This document shows positions 9,238-17,375 of a stretch of 47,847 nt of DNA, piece by piece; position 1 is the first letter of the stretch; each line of letters begins with the position of its first letter. The stretch is taken from NCBI RefSeq assembly GCF_011045015.1, contig NZ_JAAKZY010000065.1, positions 1-47,847 on the forward strand, written 5' to 3'. This DNA is from Streptomyces scabichelini. GTDB lineage: Bacteria; Actinomycetota; Actinomycetes; Streptomycetales; Streptomycetaceae. The notes under the pieces were generated by a model. That model was not told where the DNA came from and did not search any database. It saw only the letters and a program-made list of their open reading frames with translations. Made by a program: the position numbers and the translations under genes.

Positions 9238-9483
9238 GCGTGTCCTCCAAGGGGCAGTTGGACTGAGCGTCACCCGTACTGCCTATCCGGTCGGCGCCGG
9301 GAGGGGTCCCGGAGAGTCGCCGCCTCCGCGGTCCCCAGCTGCTGGAGGCATGGGGTTCGGCTACATGAGCCGATGAACAATGCGAGGTGACCGCATCTGC
9401 GGTCAGGCCGCGGCAGATCCTGACGTCGGGCACGTCCGGCACGTCCGGCTGGACAACCGCCTTCACCGCCGCGGCCAGGGCGT

Positions 9484-10116
9484 TCACGCCGAGCTGAGAG
9501 GCTGACGGGCGATGTCGCGGGCGTCGTCCGGGGGAACCCCCAGCATGCGAAGGATCATCTCCGCCATGTTGGCGGCCGCCTCGTCGGCGTCGAGTTCAGG
9601 GCGGGCGAACCTCAGCTCCACCAGGGACAGCAGGGACCCGCCCAGCGCGGACAGGGCGACGGTCGGGTCGACGGCGACGAAACGGCCTTCGGTGACGCCG
9701 CGTTCCAGGTCGCGCAGGGCCCGGGGTGCGAGCCCTCGGTCGGAGTGGAGGTGGCCGAGTCCGCGGTGGCGCAGTACCCGCATGAGCTCCGGGTGGGAGT
9801 CGACCATCCGAAGGCTGAGCCTCAGGCCCGCCGCGACGCGTTCAGCCGGGTCGTCAGTCCCCTGCAGACGCTCGTCGATGGCCTGGCCGAACTCCTCCAG
9901 CGCGTCCACCACCGCCGCGTCGAACAGTTCCGCCTTCGACTCGAAGTGGTTGTAGAAGGTGCCGAAACCGACGTCCGCGCGCTCCGCGATCGCCTGGATG
10001 CTGGCGCCGGTGTCTCCGGTCTCGGCGAGGATCTGCCGGGCCGCGCGGACGAGCGCCTGGCGGGTCTCGGCGCGGCGTCGTTCGAAGCGGTTGCTGGGCG
10101 GCGCTGAGGTCGGCAT
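9484..10116 (-). CDS. TetR/AcrR family repressor, 210 aa
   Basis: Residues about 12-60 form a typical TetR DNA-binding domain (TRQALVRAARQILAETG... SIQAIAERADVGFGTFYNHFESK), followed by an all-helical ligand/dimer domain. Length is normal for the family. It is divergent from the aromatic-catabolism operon starting at 10253, and the intervening 136 bp contains two matching 14-bp palindromes, so it very probably represses that operon and itself until an aromatic compound or CoA ester binds. The ligand cannot be told from the sequence. Confidence 0.9.
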   Translation of the reverse strand: MPTSAPPSNRFERRRAETRQALVRAARQILAETGDTGASIQAIAERADVGFGTFYNHFESKAELFDAAVVDALEEFGQAIDERLQGTDDPAERVAAGLRLSLRMVDSHPELMRVLRHRGLGHLHSDRGLAPRALRDLERGVTEGRFVAVDPTVALSALGGSLLSLVELRFARPELDADEAAANMAEMILRMLGVPPDDARDIARQPLSSA

Positions 10117-10156
10117 GCGGTGAGTCTAACAACGGCGCCGATGACGATCGCATTTC

Positions 10157-10170
10157 TGATGGATCCATCA
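10157..10170. promoter_or_regulatory. TetR-type operator 1 (palindrome)
   Basis: Perfect 14-bp palindrome TGATGGATCCATCA, 41 bp upstream of the tetR start. Its half-site TGATGR is shared with operator 2, with centres 55 bp apart. Position suggests autoregulation of the repressor gene. Confidence 0.7.
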
Positions 10171-10189
10171 TTTTGCCTCCGCCAAGCCC

Positions 10190-10225
10190 TTGACGATGAA
10201 TTTCTCAGAGTTGATGATTTCATCA
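10190..10225 (+). promoter_or_regulatory. Promoter of the catabolic operon overlapped by TetR operator 2
   Basis: TTGACG at 10190-10195 and GATGAT at 10213-10218 are separated by 17 bp and fit a housekeeping promoter. The second palindrome, TGATGA-TT-TCATCA at 10212-10225, lies directly on the -10 element, where bound repressor would block RNA polymerase. The downstream GTG start is at 10253. Confidence 0.6.
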
Positions 10226-10252
10226 TTAAGGCAATGTTGCTTGGAGGGCACC

Positions 10253-11398
10253 GTGTCCCAAACGCACATGGACGAGACCGACGTCAGAACAGCCCACCAG
10301 GACCTTCACAGCGAGCAAGGCGCACTGCGCGGCGAACACCCCGGGCGCTCCCGCGATCCGCTGATCAAGGTGGCCGACCTGGCCTGGCTGGAGTTCGAGA
10401 AGCCCGACCTGGACCGGGCGGAGGTCTTCGCGCGTGACTTCGGCTTCGGGATCGCCGCCCGCACCGAGCGCGCGCTGTGGCTGCGAGGCACCTTCGCCGG
10501 CTCGCCCTGCATGGTGATCCGGCGCGGCCGTACGTCCCGTTTCATCGGCCCTGCGTTCCGCGCGGCGGAGCGGGCCGACCTGGACCGGCTGGCCCGCGCG
10601 ACCGGCTCAGCCGTGCGCGACGTGGACGCGCCCGGCGGCGGCAAGGTGGTCGACCTGCTGGACCCCGCCGGTACCCCCGTACGGGTCCTACACCGTGCCG
10701 AGGAACTGCCCGCACTGCCCGAACAGCGGCCGCTTCTCCTCAACTCCGGGACGGATCACCGTCGTACGAACGTCACGCAGCGCCCGCCGCGTGAGCCGTC
10801 GCGCGTTCAGCGGCTGGGTCATGTGGTCCTGGAGACGCGGGTGTTCGCCCGTGCCCTGGGCTGGTACCTGGACACCCTCGGCATGATCGTCAGCGACTTC
10901 CACTTCCTTGACGGTCAGCGCGAGCGCGGCCCGGTCATGGCGTTCATCCGCTGCGACCAGGGAAGCGTCGCGGTGGACCACCACACGCTGGCGATGCACC
11001 TTGGCCCGGGGACGGGCTATGTCCACTCCGCCTACCAGGTCACCGACCTGGACGCGATCGCGGCGGGCGGGGAGTACCTGGCCGAGCGCGGCTATCAGCG
11101 CAGCTGGGGCATCGGCCGACACCTCTACGGCAGCCAGCTCTTCGACTATTGGCGCGATCCGGACCGCTTCATGCTGGAGCACTTCGCCGACGGCGACCTC
11201 TTCTCCTGCGACGTCGAGCCCGGCTGGTCCCCCATGTCGGCGAGCGGCCTCGCGCAATGGGGGCCGCCGGCGACCCGGGACTTCCTCGGCGCCAATCCGT
11301 CTCCCGCCAAGGTCCGTGAGGTGCTGCATGCCCTGCGCGGCGACAACGAACTCGACCCGGCCCGGCTGCTGGGCCTGATGAAAGCGATGAACTCATGA
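10253..11398 (+). CDS. Extradiol ring-cleavage dioxygenase (vicinal oxygen chelate type), 381 aa
   Basis: Two-domain VOC protein of the catechol 2,3-dioxygenase class, which opens catechols next to the hydroxyl groups using Fe(II) or Mn(II). The C-terminal domain carries the expected metal ligands: His in QRLGHVVLET, His in GYVHSAYQV, and Glu in RFMLEHFADGD. The N-terminal domain (IKVADLAWLEFEKPDLDRAEVF) is the degenerate partner. The GTG start at 10253 follows GGAGG by five bases; an upstream ATG at 10190 would place the promoter inside the gene and is rejected. First gene of a four-gene operon; its stop overlaps the next start as ATGA. The natural substrate is unknown, probably a hydroxylated product of the third gene. 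Confidence 0.88.
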   Translation: MSQTHMDETDVRTAHQDLHSEQGALRGEHPGRSRDPLIKVADLAWLEFEKPDLDRAEVFARDFGFGIAARTERALWLRGTFAGSPCMVIRRGRTSRFIGPAFRAAERADLDRLARATGSAVRDVDAPGGGKVVDLLDPAGTPVRVLHRAEELPALPEQRPLLLNSGTDHRRTNVTQRPPREPSRVQRLGHVVLETRVFARALGWYLDTLGMIVSDFHFLDGQRERGPVMAFIRCDQGSVAVDHHTLAMHLGPGTGYVHSAYQVTDLDAIAAGGEYLAERGYQRSWGIGRHLYGSQLFDYWRDPDRFMLEHFADGDLFSCDVEPGWSPMSASGLAQWGPPATRDFLGANPSPAKVREVLHALRGDNELDPARLLGLMKAMNS

Positions 11399-12333
11399 GT
11401 ACGAACGTCCTGCGCACCGCCAATGGCTGGTGGGTGGTCCGCGACGCGCGAGCCGTCCGCGTCGACACCAAGGCCGTCACGACCGCCGAGCTGCTCGCGG
11501 ACCGGGACGCCGTGAGCGAGGCCGCCGTCTCCAGCGATCCGGGTACACCAGTCGCCGACCTTGTGACCCTCTCCCCCGTCACCACGCCCTGCCGCGTGGT
11601 CGCCCAGATGGTCAACTACCGCAGCCATGCCCGCGATTCGGGCTTCACCGGCGACATCCCGCCCACCTTCTTCCGCAAGGCGTCCGGCTCGGTCAGCGGC
11701 CCGCACGACGCGGTCGTCCGGCCTTCCCATGTGAAGTTCCTGGACTACGAGGTCGAACTCGGCCTGGTCATGGGCGCACCCCTGCCCGTGGGCACCGTCG
11801 TCACCGAGCAGGACCTGCCGTCGTACGTCGCCGGGCTCGTCGTCACCAACGACGTCAGCGCTCGCGACGTGCAGCTGACCAAGACCCAGTTCTACGAGAG
11901 CAAGTCGTATCCGACCTTCACGCCGACGGGGCCGTACCTGGCGCTACTGGAGCCGGAGGAATTCGCCCATCTCCTCGATCTGCGGCTGAAGTTGTCCGTC
12001 AACGGTGAGCTGCGTCAGGACCGCACCCTCGCCGACATGATCGTCCGCCCGGCGCAGGCGCTCACACTGCTCGCCCGCTTCCAGGCTCTCGACCCCGGCG
12101 ACCTGCTGCTGACCGGCACTCCCGGCGGCACCGCCCTCAAGGCCCCGCCCAAGCCGGTGGAGAAGATCGGCGCGCTGCTGCCCCCCGCCGTCAAGTGGAA
12201 GGCGTTCTTCAAGAGCCAGGCCCGCAACCCGCGCTACCTCCACGAGGGCGACGTGATCACGGCCACGATCGCGACGCCCGACGGGCTGATCGACCTCGGT
12301 GAGCAACGTATGCCCGTGACCGGCACGAACTGA
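11395..12333 (+). CDS. Fumarylacetoacetate hydrolase (FAH) family protein, 312 aa
   Basis: Contains the FAH metal-binding core: the E-x-E of FLDYEVELGLVMG, followed by VTNDVSARDVQ and the C-terminal LLTGTPGGTA loop. Family members hydrolyse, decarboxylate or hydrate ring-cleavage products. In this operon it should act on the dioxygenase product. Because the operon ends with acetoacetate-CoA ligase, a carbon-carbon hydrolysis releasing acetoacetate or a similar beta-keto acid is an attractive reading, but this is inference. The segment GALLPPAVKWKAFFKSQARN before the last strand is seen in the long FAH subgroup. Start overlaps the dioxygenase stop by four bases. Confidence 0.88.
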   Translation: MSTNVLRTANGWWVVRDARAVRVDTKAVTTAELLADRDAVSEAAVSSDPGTPVADLVTLSPVTTPCRVVAQMVNYRSHARDSGFTGDIPPTFFRKASGSVSGPHDAVVRPSHVKFLDYEVELGLVMGAPLPVGTVVTEQDLPSYVAGLVVTNDVSARDVQLTKTQFYESKSYPTFTPTGPYLALLEPEEFAHLLDLRLKLSVNGELRQDRTLADMIVRPAQALTLLARFQALDPGDLLLTGTPGGTALKAPPKPVEKIGALLPPAVKWKAFFKSQARNPRYLHEGDVITATIATPDGLIDLGEQRMPVTGTN

Positions 12334-12352
12334 GACGCGAGATGAGCCGCAC

Positions 12353-13963
12353 ATGACCACAGACGAGGCCGTCGGGCGACGGGACACCACGACCGGGGCG
12401 GCACGCAAGCCCTTCGCGCCCGTCGTCATCATCGGAGCCGGGCCCGTGGGCGTCACCACCGCCCTCCTCCTCGCCCGGCGCGGAGTCCGCACCGTCGTCC
12501 TCGAGCGGCACCGGGGCGTCTACCCGCTGCCGCGCGCGGTCGCGATGGACGACGAAGTCCGGCGGATCCTTCAAGCCGCCGGTATCGACAGGGAGTTCGC
12601 CGCCGTCGCACGGTCGGCGGGCGGGCTGCGTCTACTGGATGCCCGGCACCGGGTGATGGCCGAGTTCCGGCGCTCCCCGCACGGGCACCACGGCTTTCCG
12701 CAGACCAGCATGTTCGACCAGCCGCAGCTGGAACGCCTGCTGCGAGACGCCCTGGCCAGGCGTCCGGAGTGCGAGCTGCGCGGTGGCGTGGAGGTGACCG
12801 CCATAGCAGCGCAGGAAGGCGACGGCCCGGTGCGTGTGACCGTTCGTGGGGACGGCGGCGAGACCCACCTGTGGGCCGACGTGGTGCTGGGCTGCGACGG
12901 CGCGGGCAGCCTGACCCGCGACGCCATCGGCGCCGTATGGGAGGACCTGCGCTTCGAGGAGCACTGGACCGTCATCGACGTCCGCACCCGTGCCCATGTG
13001 CGGTGCTGGGAGGGCGTCGACCAGGTCTGCGACCCTGCCCGGCCCGCGACGTTCATGCGCATAGGCGAGGACCGCTACCGCTGGGAGTTCCGGCTCCGCG
13101 ACGGGGAGAGCCTCGACGGCACGCACGGGCGGGAGCGGCTGCGGGAGCTGGTGGCCCCGTGGGTGTCGCTCTCGAACGCCGACGACTTCGAGGTGATCCG
13201 GCAGGCCCGCTACACCTTCCGGGCCCGAGTCGCCGACCGGTGGCGCCGGGGCCGGGTCTTCCTGCTCGGCGACGCCGCCCACCTCACTCCGCCCTTCATC
13301 GGGCAGGGCCTGTGCTCGGGCATACGCGACGCCCACAACCTCACGTGGAAACTCGCCCGCGTACTCCAACAGGGCGCCCACGAACGGCTCTTGGACACCT
13401 ACGAGAGCGAACGCAAGCCCCACGCCCGCCATGTGATCCGCCTCGCCGTGGCGACGGGCTGGGCCATGACCGGCGGCCAGGACCGCGCCGCCGCAATCCG
13501 CCGGACCCTGCTGGGTACCGCCTGCCGTATCCCGGGTGTGACGGGTCTGGCCGGCCGTGGCATCAGCCCCGCTCTGACCTCCGGCCCGCTGATCCGGCGC
13601 GGCCGCCTCGCAGGCACCTGCTGCCCCCAGCCCTGGGTGACCGCCGACGGCCGGCGCACCCGCCTGGACGACGTACTCGGGGACTCCTTCGCCGTCCTGA
13701 CCGCCGTACCGCTGACCCCGTCGGCACGGGCCGTCGCCGAAGGGCTCGGCGCCCGGATCGTCCCCGTGGACGAGGCCGGCGACGACGGCACCCTCGCCGC
13801 CTGGCTGCACGACGGCCGCGCGGACGCCGTACTCCTGCGCCCCGACCGCGTCGTCCTGGACACCGTGCCCGCCGGCCGCGGCGGCTTCACCGATACGGCG
13901 GCCTGGGCGCCCCTGCTCTGTACGACCCACCGCCCCGCACTCTTGAGGAGCACCGCGCGATGA
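12353..13963 (+). CDS. FAD-dependent aromatic hydroxylase, MhpA-like, 536 aa
   Basis: Class A flavoprotein monooxygenase that would add a hydroxyl group to a phenolic ring using NAD(P)H and oxygen. The dinucleotide fold is at residues about 22-50 (VVIIGAGPVGVTTALLLARRG...), the DG motif is GCDGAGS near residue 182, and the FAD ribityl-binding GD motif is VFLLGDAAHLTPPFIGQG near residue 301. The C-terminal thioredoxin-like domain of 3-(3-hydroxyphenyl)propionate hydroxylases is also present (LDDVLGDSFAVLT). Third gene of the operon, 19 bp after the FAH gene and overlapping the ligase start (ATGA). It should make the catechol that the first gene cleaves. Confidence 0.88.
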   Translation: MTTDEAVGRRDTTTGAARKPFAPVVIIGAGPVGVTTALLLARRGVRTVVLERHRGVYPLPRAVAMDDEVRRILQAAGIDREFAAVARSAGGLRLLDARHRVMAEFRRSPHGHHGFPQTSMFDQPQLERLLRDALARRPECELRGGVEVTAIAAQEGDGPVRVTVRGDGGETHLWADVVLGCDGAGSLTRDAIGAVWEDLRFEEHWTVIDVRTRAHVRCWEGVDQVCDPARPATFMRIGEDRYRWEFRLRDGESLDGTHGRERLRELVAPWVSLSNADDFEVIRQARYTFRARVADRWRRGRVFLLGDAAHLTPPFIGQGLCSGIRDAHNLTWKLARVLQQGAHERLLDTYESERKPHARHVIRLAVATGWAMTGGQDRAAAIRRTLLGTACRIPGVTGLAGRGISPALTSGPLIRRGRLAGTCCPQPWVTADGRRTRLDDVLGDSFAVLTAVPLTPSARAVAEGLGARIVPVDEAGDDGTLAAWLHDGRADAVLLRPDRVVLDTVPAGRGGFTDTAAWAPLLCTTHRPALLRSTAR

Positions 13964-15987
13964 CCACGACAAGTGCCGCACCGTCGCCCCCGGAACCCTT
14001 CTGGTCCCCCGCCCCGGAGACGGCCGCGCACAGCCGTATCGCGGACTTCGGCCGCCGGCTCGCGCAGCAGCACCACCTCGAAGACGCCCACGACCACACC
14101 GAATACACCGACTACGCCGCCCTCCACCGCTGTTCCGTCACCGACCTCGAAGGGTTCTGGAGCGCGGTGTGGGAGTACTTCGACATCGACGCGGCCACGC
14201 CGTACGAGCAGGTGCTGGAGGAGGAGAAGATGCCGGGCGCCCGCTGGTTCCCCGGCGCCACCCTCAACTACACCCACCACGCCCTGCGGCACCTCGGCGA
14301 CGACCGGCCGGCGATCATCGCCTTGGACGAGACCGGAGCCGGCTACGAGGTGTCCGGCGACCGGCTGCGCGCCCAGGTCGCTTCGGTCGCCGCCACCCTG
14401 CGCGACCTGGGCGTCGGCCAGGGCGACCGGGTCGTGGGCTACCTTCCCAACACCCCGCACGCGATCGTCGCCTTCCTCGCCGCCGCGAGCCTGGGTGCCG
14501 TCTGGTCGGTGTGCGGCCAGGACTACGCTCCGCAGGCCGCCGCTGCCCGCTTCGGCCAGCTCGAACCCACGGTGCTGATCGCCGCGGACGGCTACCTCTT
14601 CAACGGCACGACCCACGATCGCCGCGATGCCGCCCTGGAACTGGCACGCTCGCTGCCCACCCTCAAGGCCACCGTGCTGGTGGACCACGTGGGCCTGCCC
14701 TGGCCCGAGGGCAACTACCCGGCGCTGACACTTGCCTGGGAGGACGCGGTCACCCGCACCGAGCAACTCACCTGCACACCTGTGCCGTTCGACCACCCCC
14801 TCTGGGTCGTCTTCTCCTCCGGCACCACCGGCCTGCCCAAAGGCATCGTCCACGGCCACGGCGGTGTACTGCTGGAGCACTTGAAGACCCTCGGCCTCCA
14901 CTCCGACCTGGGCCCCGGCGACCGCCTCCTCTGGTACACCACCACTCACTGGATGATGTGGAACCTGGTCGCCTCCACCCTCCTGACGGGCGCGACCACC
15001 TGCACGTACGACGGCAGTCCGGCCCCGGCCGCCCGCCCGGACGTCCTGTGGGAACTGGCCGCCCGCCACCGCGTCACCCTCTTCGGCACCAGCCCTCAAT
15101 ACCTCCTCGGCATGGCCAAGTTCGGCATCGACCCGTCCGTACACGACCTGTCGCCGATCCGCACCATCGGCTGCACCGGCTCCACGCTCCCCGCCTCGGC
15201 CCATCTCTGGGTCCGCGACCACGTGGGCGACCGCGTCCAGTTGGCCTCGATCACCGGCGGCACAGACGTCGTCTCCGGCTTCGCCGGCAGCGCCCCCACG
15301 ACGCCCGGCTGGGCCGGGGAGCTGTCCGCGCCTCATCTGGGCGTGGCCCTGGCGGCGTACGACGCGGAAGGGCTCCCGGTGGTGGGTCAGGTCGGCGAGC
15401 TGGTCGTCACCCGCCCCATGCCCTCCATGCCGCTGCACTTCTGGAACGACCCCGACGGGACCCGCCTCCGCGACGCCTACTTCGGCTCGTACCCGGGTGT
15501 GTGGCGGCACGGCGACTGGATCACGGTCACGGGTCATGGCTCGGTGATCGTGCACGGCCGCTCCGACTCCACCCTCAACCGCAACGGCGTACGCCTGGGC
15601 AGCGCCGACATCCACACCGTCGTCGAACGCCTCCCAGAGATCACCGAAGCCCTGGTGATCGGCGCGGAGGAACCGGACGGCGGCTACTGGATGCCCCTGT
15701 TCGTCGTCCTCACGGCCGGCGCCGAACTGGACGATGCCCTCCGCGACCGGATCCGCGAGACCATCCGCACCGGCGCCTCACCGCGTCACGTCCCCGACGA
15801 GATCCTCGCCGTCCCGGGCATCCCCCACACTCGCACCGGCAAGAAACTCGAAGTCCCCGTCAAACGCCTCCTCCAAGGCACCCCCGCCCACGAGGTCGTC
15901 GACCCCGCGGCCGTCGACAGCCCCGACCTCCTGACGTACTTCACCCGCCTGGGCACCGAACGCCAGGATGCGAGAAACAGCAGGTGA
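13960..15987 (+). CDS. Acetoacetate-CoA ligase (acetoacetyl-CoA synthetase), 675 aa
   Basis: Adenylate-forming enzyme that activates acetoacetate to acetoacetyl-CoA with ATP. The frame is open far upstream, but the ATG at 13960 overlaps the hydroxylase stop, follows GAGGAG, and gives the family's usual length and N-terminus. Motifs: P-loop SSGTTGLPKGIVHG near residue 286, GGTDVVSGF, GRSDSTLNRNGVRLGS near residue 532, and the catalytic Lys in RTGKKLEVPVKRLLQG near the C-terminus. The N-terminal domain FWSAVWEYFDI is diagnostic of this family within the ANL superfamily. As the last operon gene it probably feeds a ring-cleavage product into central metabolism. Confidence 0.9.
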   Translation: MTTTSAAPSPPEPFWSPAPETAAHSRIADFGRRLAQQHHLEDAHDHTEYTDYAALHRCSVTDLEGFWSAVWEYFDIDAATPYEQVLEEEKMPGARWFPGATLNYTHHALRHLGDDRPAIIALDETGAGYEVSGDRLRAQVASVAATLRDLGVGQGDRVVGYLPNTPHAIVAFLAAASLGAVWSVCGQDYAPQAAAARFGQLEPTVLIAADGYLFNGTTHDRRDAALELARSLPTLKATVLVDHVGLPWPEGNYPALTLAWEDAVTRTEQLTCTPVPFDHPLWVVFSSGTTGLPKGIVHGHGGVLLEHLKTLGLHSDLGPGDRLLWYTTTHWMMWNLVASTLLTGATTCTYDGSPAPAARPDVLWELAARHRVTLFGTSPQYLLGMAKFGIDPSVHDLSPIRTIGCTGSTLPASAHLWVRDHVGDRVQLASITGGTDVVSGFAGSAPTTPGWAGELSAPHLGVALAAYDAEGLPVVGQVGELVVTRPMPSMPLHFWNDPDGTRLRDAYFGSYPGVWRHGDWITVTGHGSVIVHGRSDSTLNRNGVRLGSADIHTVVERLPEITEALVIGAEEPDGGYWMPLFVVLTAGAELDDALRDRIRETIRTGASPRHVPDEILAVPGIPHTRTGKKLEVPVKRLLQGTPAHEVVDPAAVDSPDLLTYFTRLGTERQDARNSR

Positions 15988-16083
15988 AGAGCGTGAGGTG
16001 GTCGGTCGTCCGTCACGGAGCGGCCGGGCGAACGAGGAGCGTCCCGATGTGCCCAGGGTGAGGCTCGCGGGGCGCGCCCCCTT

Positions 16084-17286
16084 CTACCCGTCGACATCCG
16101 TATCGGTCGCCGCCAGCACCGCGACCCGCATACGGCCGGGATCGAGTACGGCGAAAGCCACGTCCGCCGTGTCGTGGTGGAACCAGTCCGTGAACGCCAT
16201 GAAGCGCAGCCACCGGTGATCGGCGGCGCGCCGTACCGCCTCCAGGAACGGGGTGTCGTCGGGCAGCCCCATCAGCGCGTACAGACTGTTCCAGGCGTGC
16301 AGTCGAGCGTACGCGCCCCCCTGTCCCTGGCCGTTCACCCCGCCGTTGTGTGCTGCTGCGAACAGTTCGTTGATCACGTCGTCGGGCGTCGTGTGGCAGG
16401 TGACGGCGCGGCCCCGGCGCGTGCCCTCGCCCTCCAGGCACTCCAGGGACAGTTCCTTGATGAACGAGATGTTGAGGTCGTCCGGAGCGAGCGGGTTCGG
16501 GAGCATGAAGAAGCGCACTTCAGGCTCACGGGACCAGCCGCTGACGGTGAAGGGCTCGGCTGCCGTCCCCGCACGCCTGGCGTCGGAGCTTTCAACTGCC
16601 GTACGCCCGGCTGCTGCACCACTGTCGGTGGGGGGAATTTCCGGGAAGCGGGATCGTAGCTGGTCGGGGGTCTTCACAGACCCGAGGCCCCGGACTCGGA
16701 CACCGAACCGGTGCTCGATGTCCAGGCGTGTCCTGGGCAGCCGGGCCAGCGGATGCCCCAGCTCGCGCAGTCGCTCCGCGTAGGCGTCCAGGGCGGGCCG
16801 GCCACGCCCCGCGCCGATCAGGGCGAGCTCCCCGAGCATGCAGGCCCGTACCTCCACAGCGGGGTCCTCAAGCCCGTCCGGCAGCTCCCCGAACAAAGCT
16901 TCCAGATCCCGCAGTTGCTGGATCTTGACCAGCTTCGCGGCCACCGAGCGCCGCAGCCGGTCGCCTTGGTCGCTTTCCTCTCGCCGCTCGGGCCCGAGCG
17001 GCAGCAGCCGCCCCACGATGTCCACGGCGAACCTCGCGCAGTCCCGGGAGCGCGTCTCGGCGAGAGCCTCGGCGATCCGTCCGACGACCCGCACCGCGGA
17101 GGGCTCAGAGGATCCCTCGGGCCCCTCGGGACCTTCACCCGACGCCCGGCGGCACAACTGCTCCGCCGCTTCGTACAACTCCTCCGGGCGAGACTCCGCC
17201 AACTGCTTCAGCTCCGCCGGGCCGGACCGCTCCCACAGGGGCCGACCGGAAGCACCATGGCCGGGCGTCACATCGTTGTCGTTCAC
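16084..17286 (-). CDS. DUF6183 family protein, 400 aa, unknown function
   Basis: The C-terminal part resembles actinobacterial DUF6183 proteins: GGAYARLHAWNSLYALMGLP, a W-rich segment FMAFTDWFHHDTADVAFAVLDPG, and the ending VAVLAATDTD. The N-terminal half is helical and charged, possibly HEAT-like (VAAKLVKIQQLRDLEALFGELP). No catalytic motif or signal peptide is visible, so it should be cytoplasmic. It is convergent with the catabolic operon (97 bp between stops) and divergent from the RHS gene. DUF6183 genes often sit near polymorphic toxins or in variable regions, but nothing here proves a link to the RHS protein. Confidence 0.7.
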   Translation of the reverse strand: MNDNDVTPGHGASGRPLWERSGPAELKQLAESRPEELYEAAEQLCRRASGEGPEGPEGSSEPSAVRVVGRIAEALAETRSRDCARFAVDIVGRLLPLGPERREESDQGDRLRRSVAAKLVKIQQLRDLEALFGELPDGLEDPAVEVRACMLGELALIGAGRGRPALDAYAERLRELGHPLARLPRTRLDIEHRFGVRVRGLGSVKTPDQLRSRFPEIPPTDSGAAAGRTAVESSDARRAGTAAEPFTVSGWSREPEVRFFMLPNPLAPDDLNISFIKELSLECLEGEGTRRGRAVTCHTTPDDVINELFAAAHNGGVNGQGQGGAYARLHAWNSLYALMGLPDDTPFLEAVRRAADHRWLRFMAFTDWFHHDTADVAFAVLDPGRMRVAVLAATDTDVDG

Positions 17287-17375
17287 GCCCGAAGTCTACG
17301 AGCAGAGATCGAGTAACTTTGCTGAGGCGTACGCGCCTTGAGCGAAGCAGTGAAGCAGCACAACGGGGGACGAAC

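Noticed and set aside
9062..9487. Minus-strand frame starting in the gap between the TetR and lipoprotein genes
   Set aside because: Runs into the lipoprotein gene in another frame, has repetitive VPDVPD sequence and no family resemblance.
13399..15615. 738-codon minus-strand frame opposite the acetoacetate-CoA ligase
   Set aside because: Antisense shadow; all ligase motifs lie on the plus strand.
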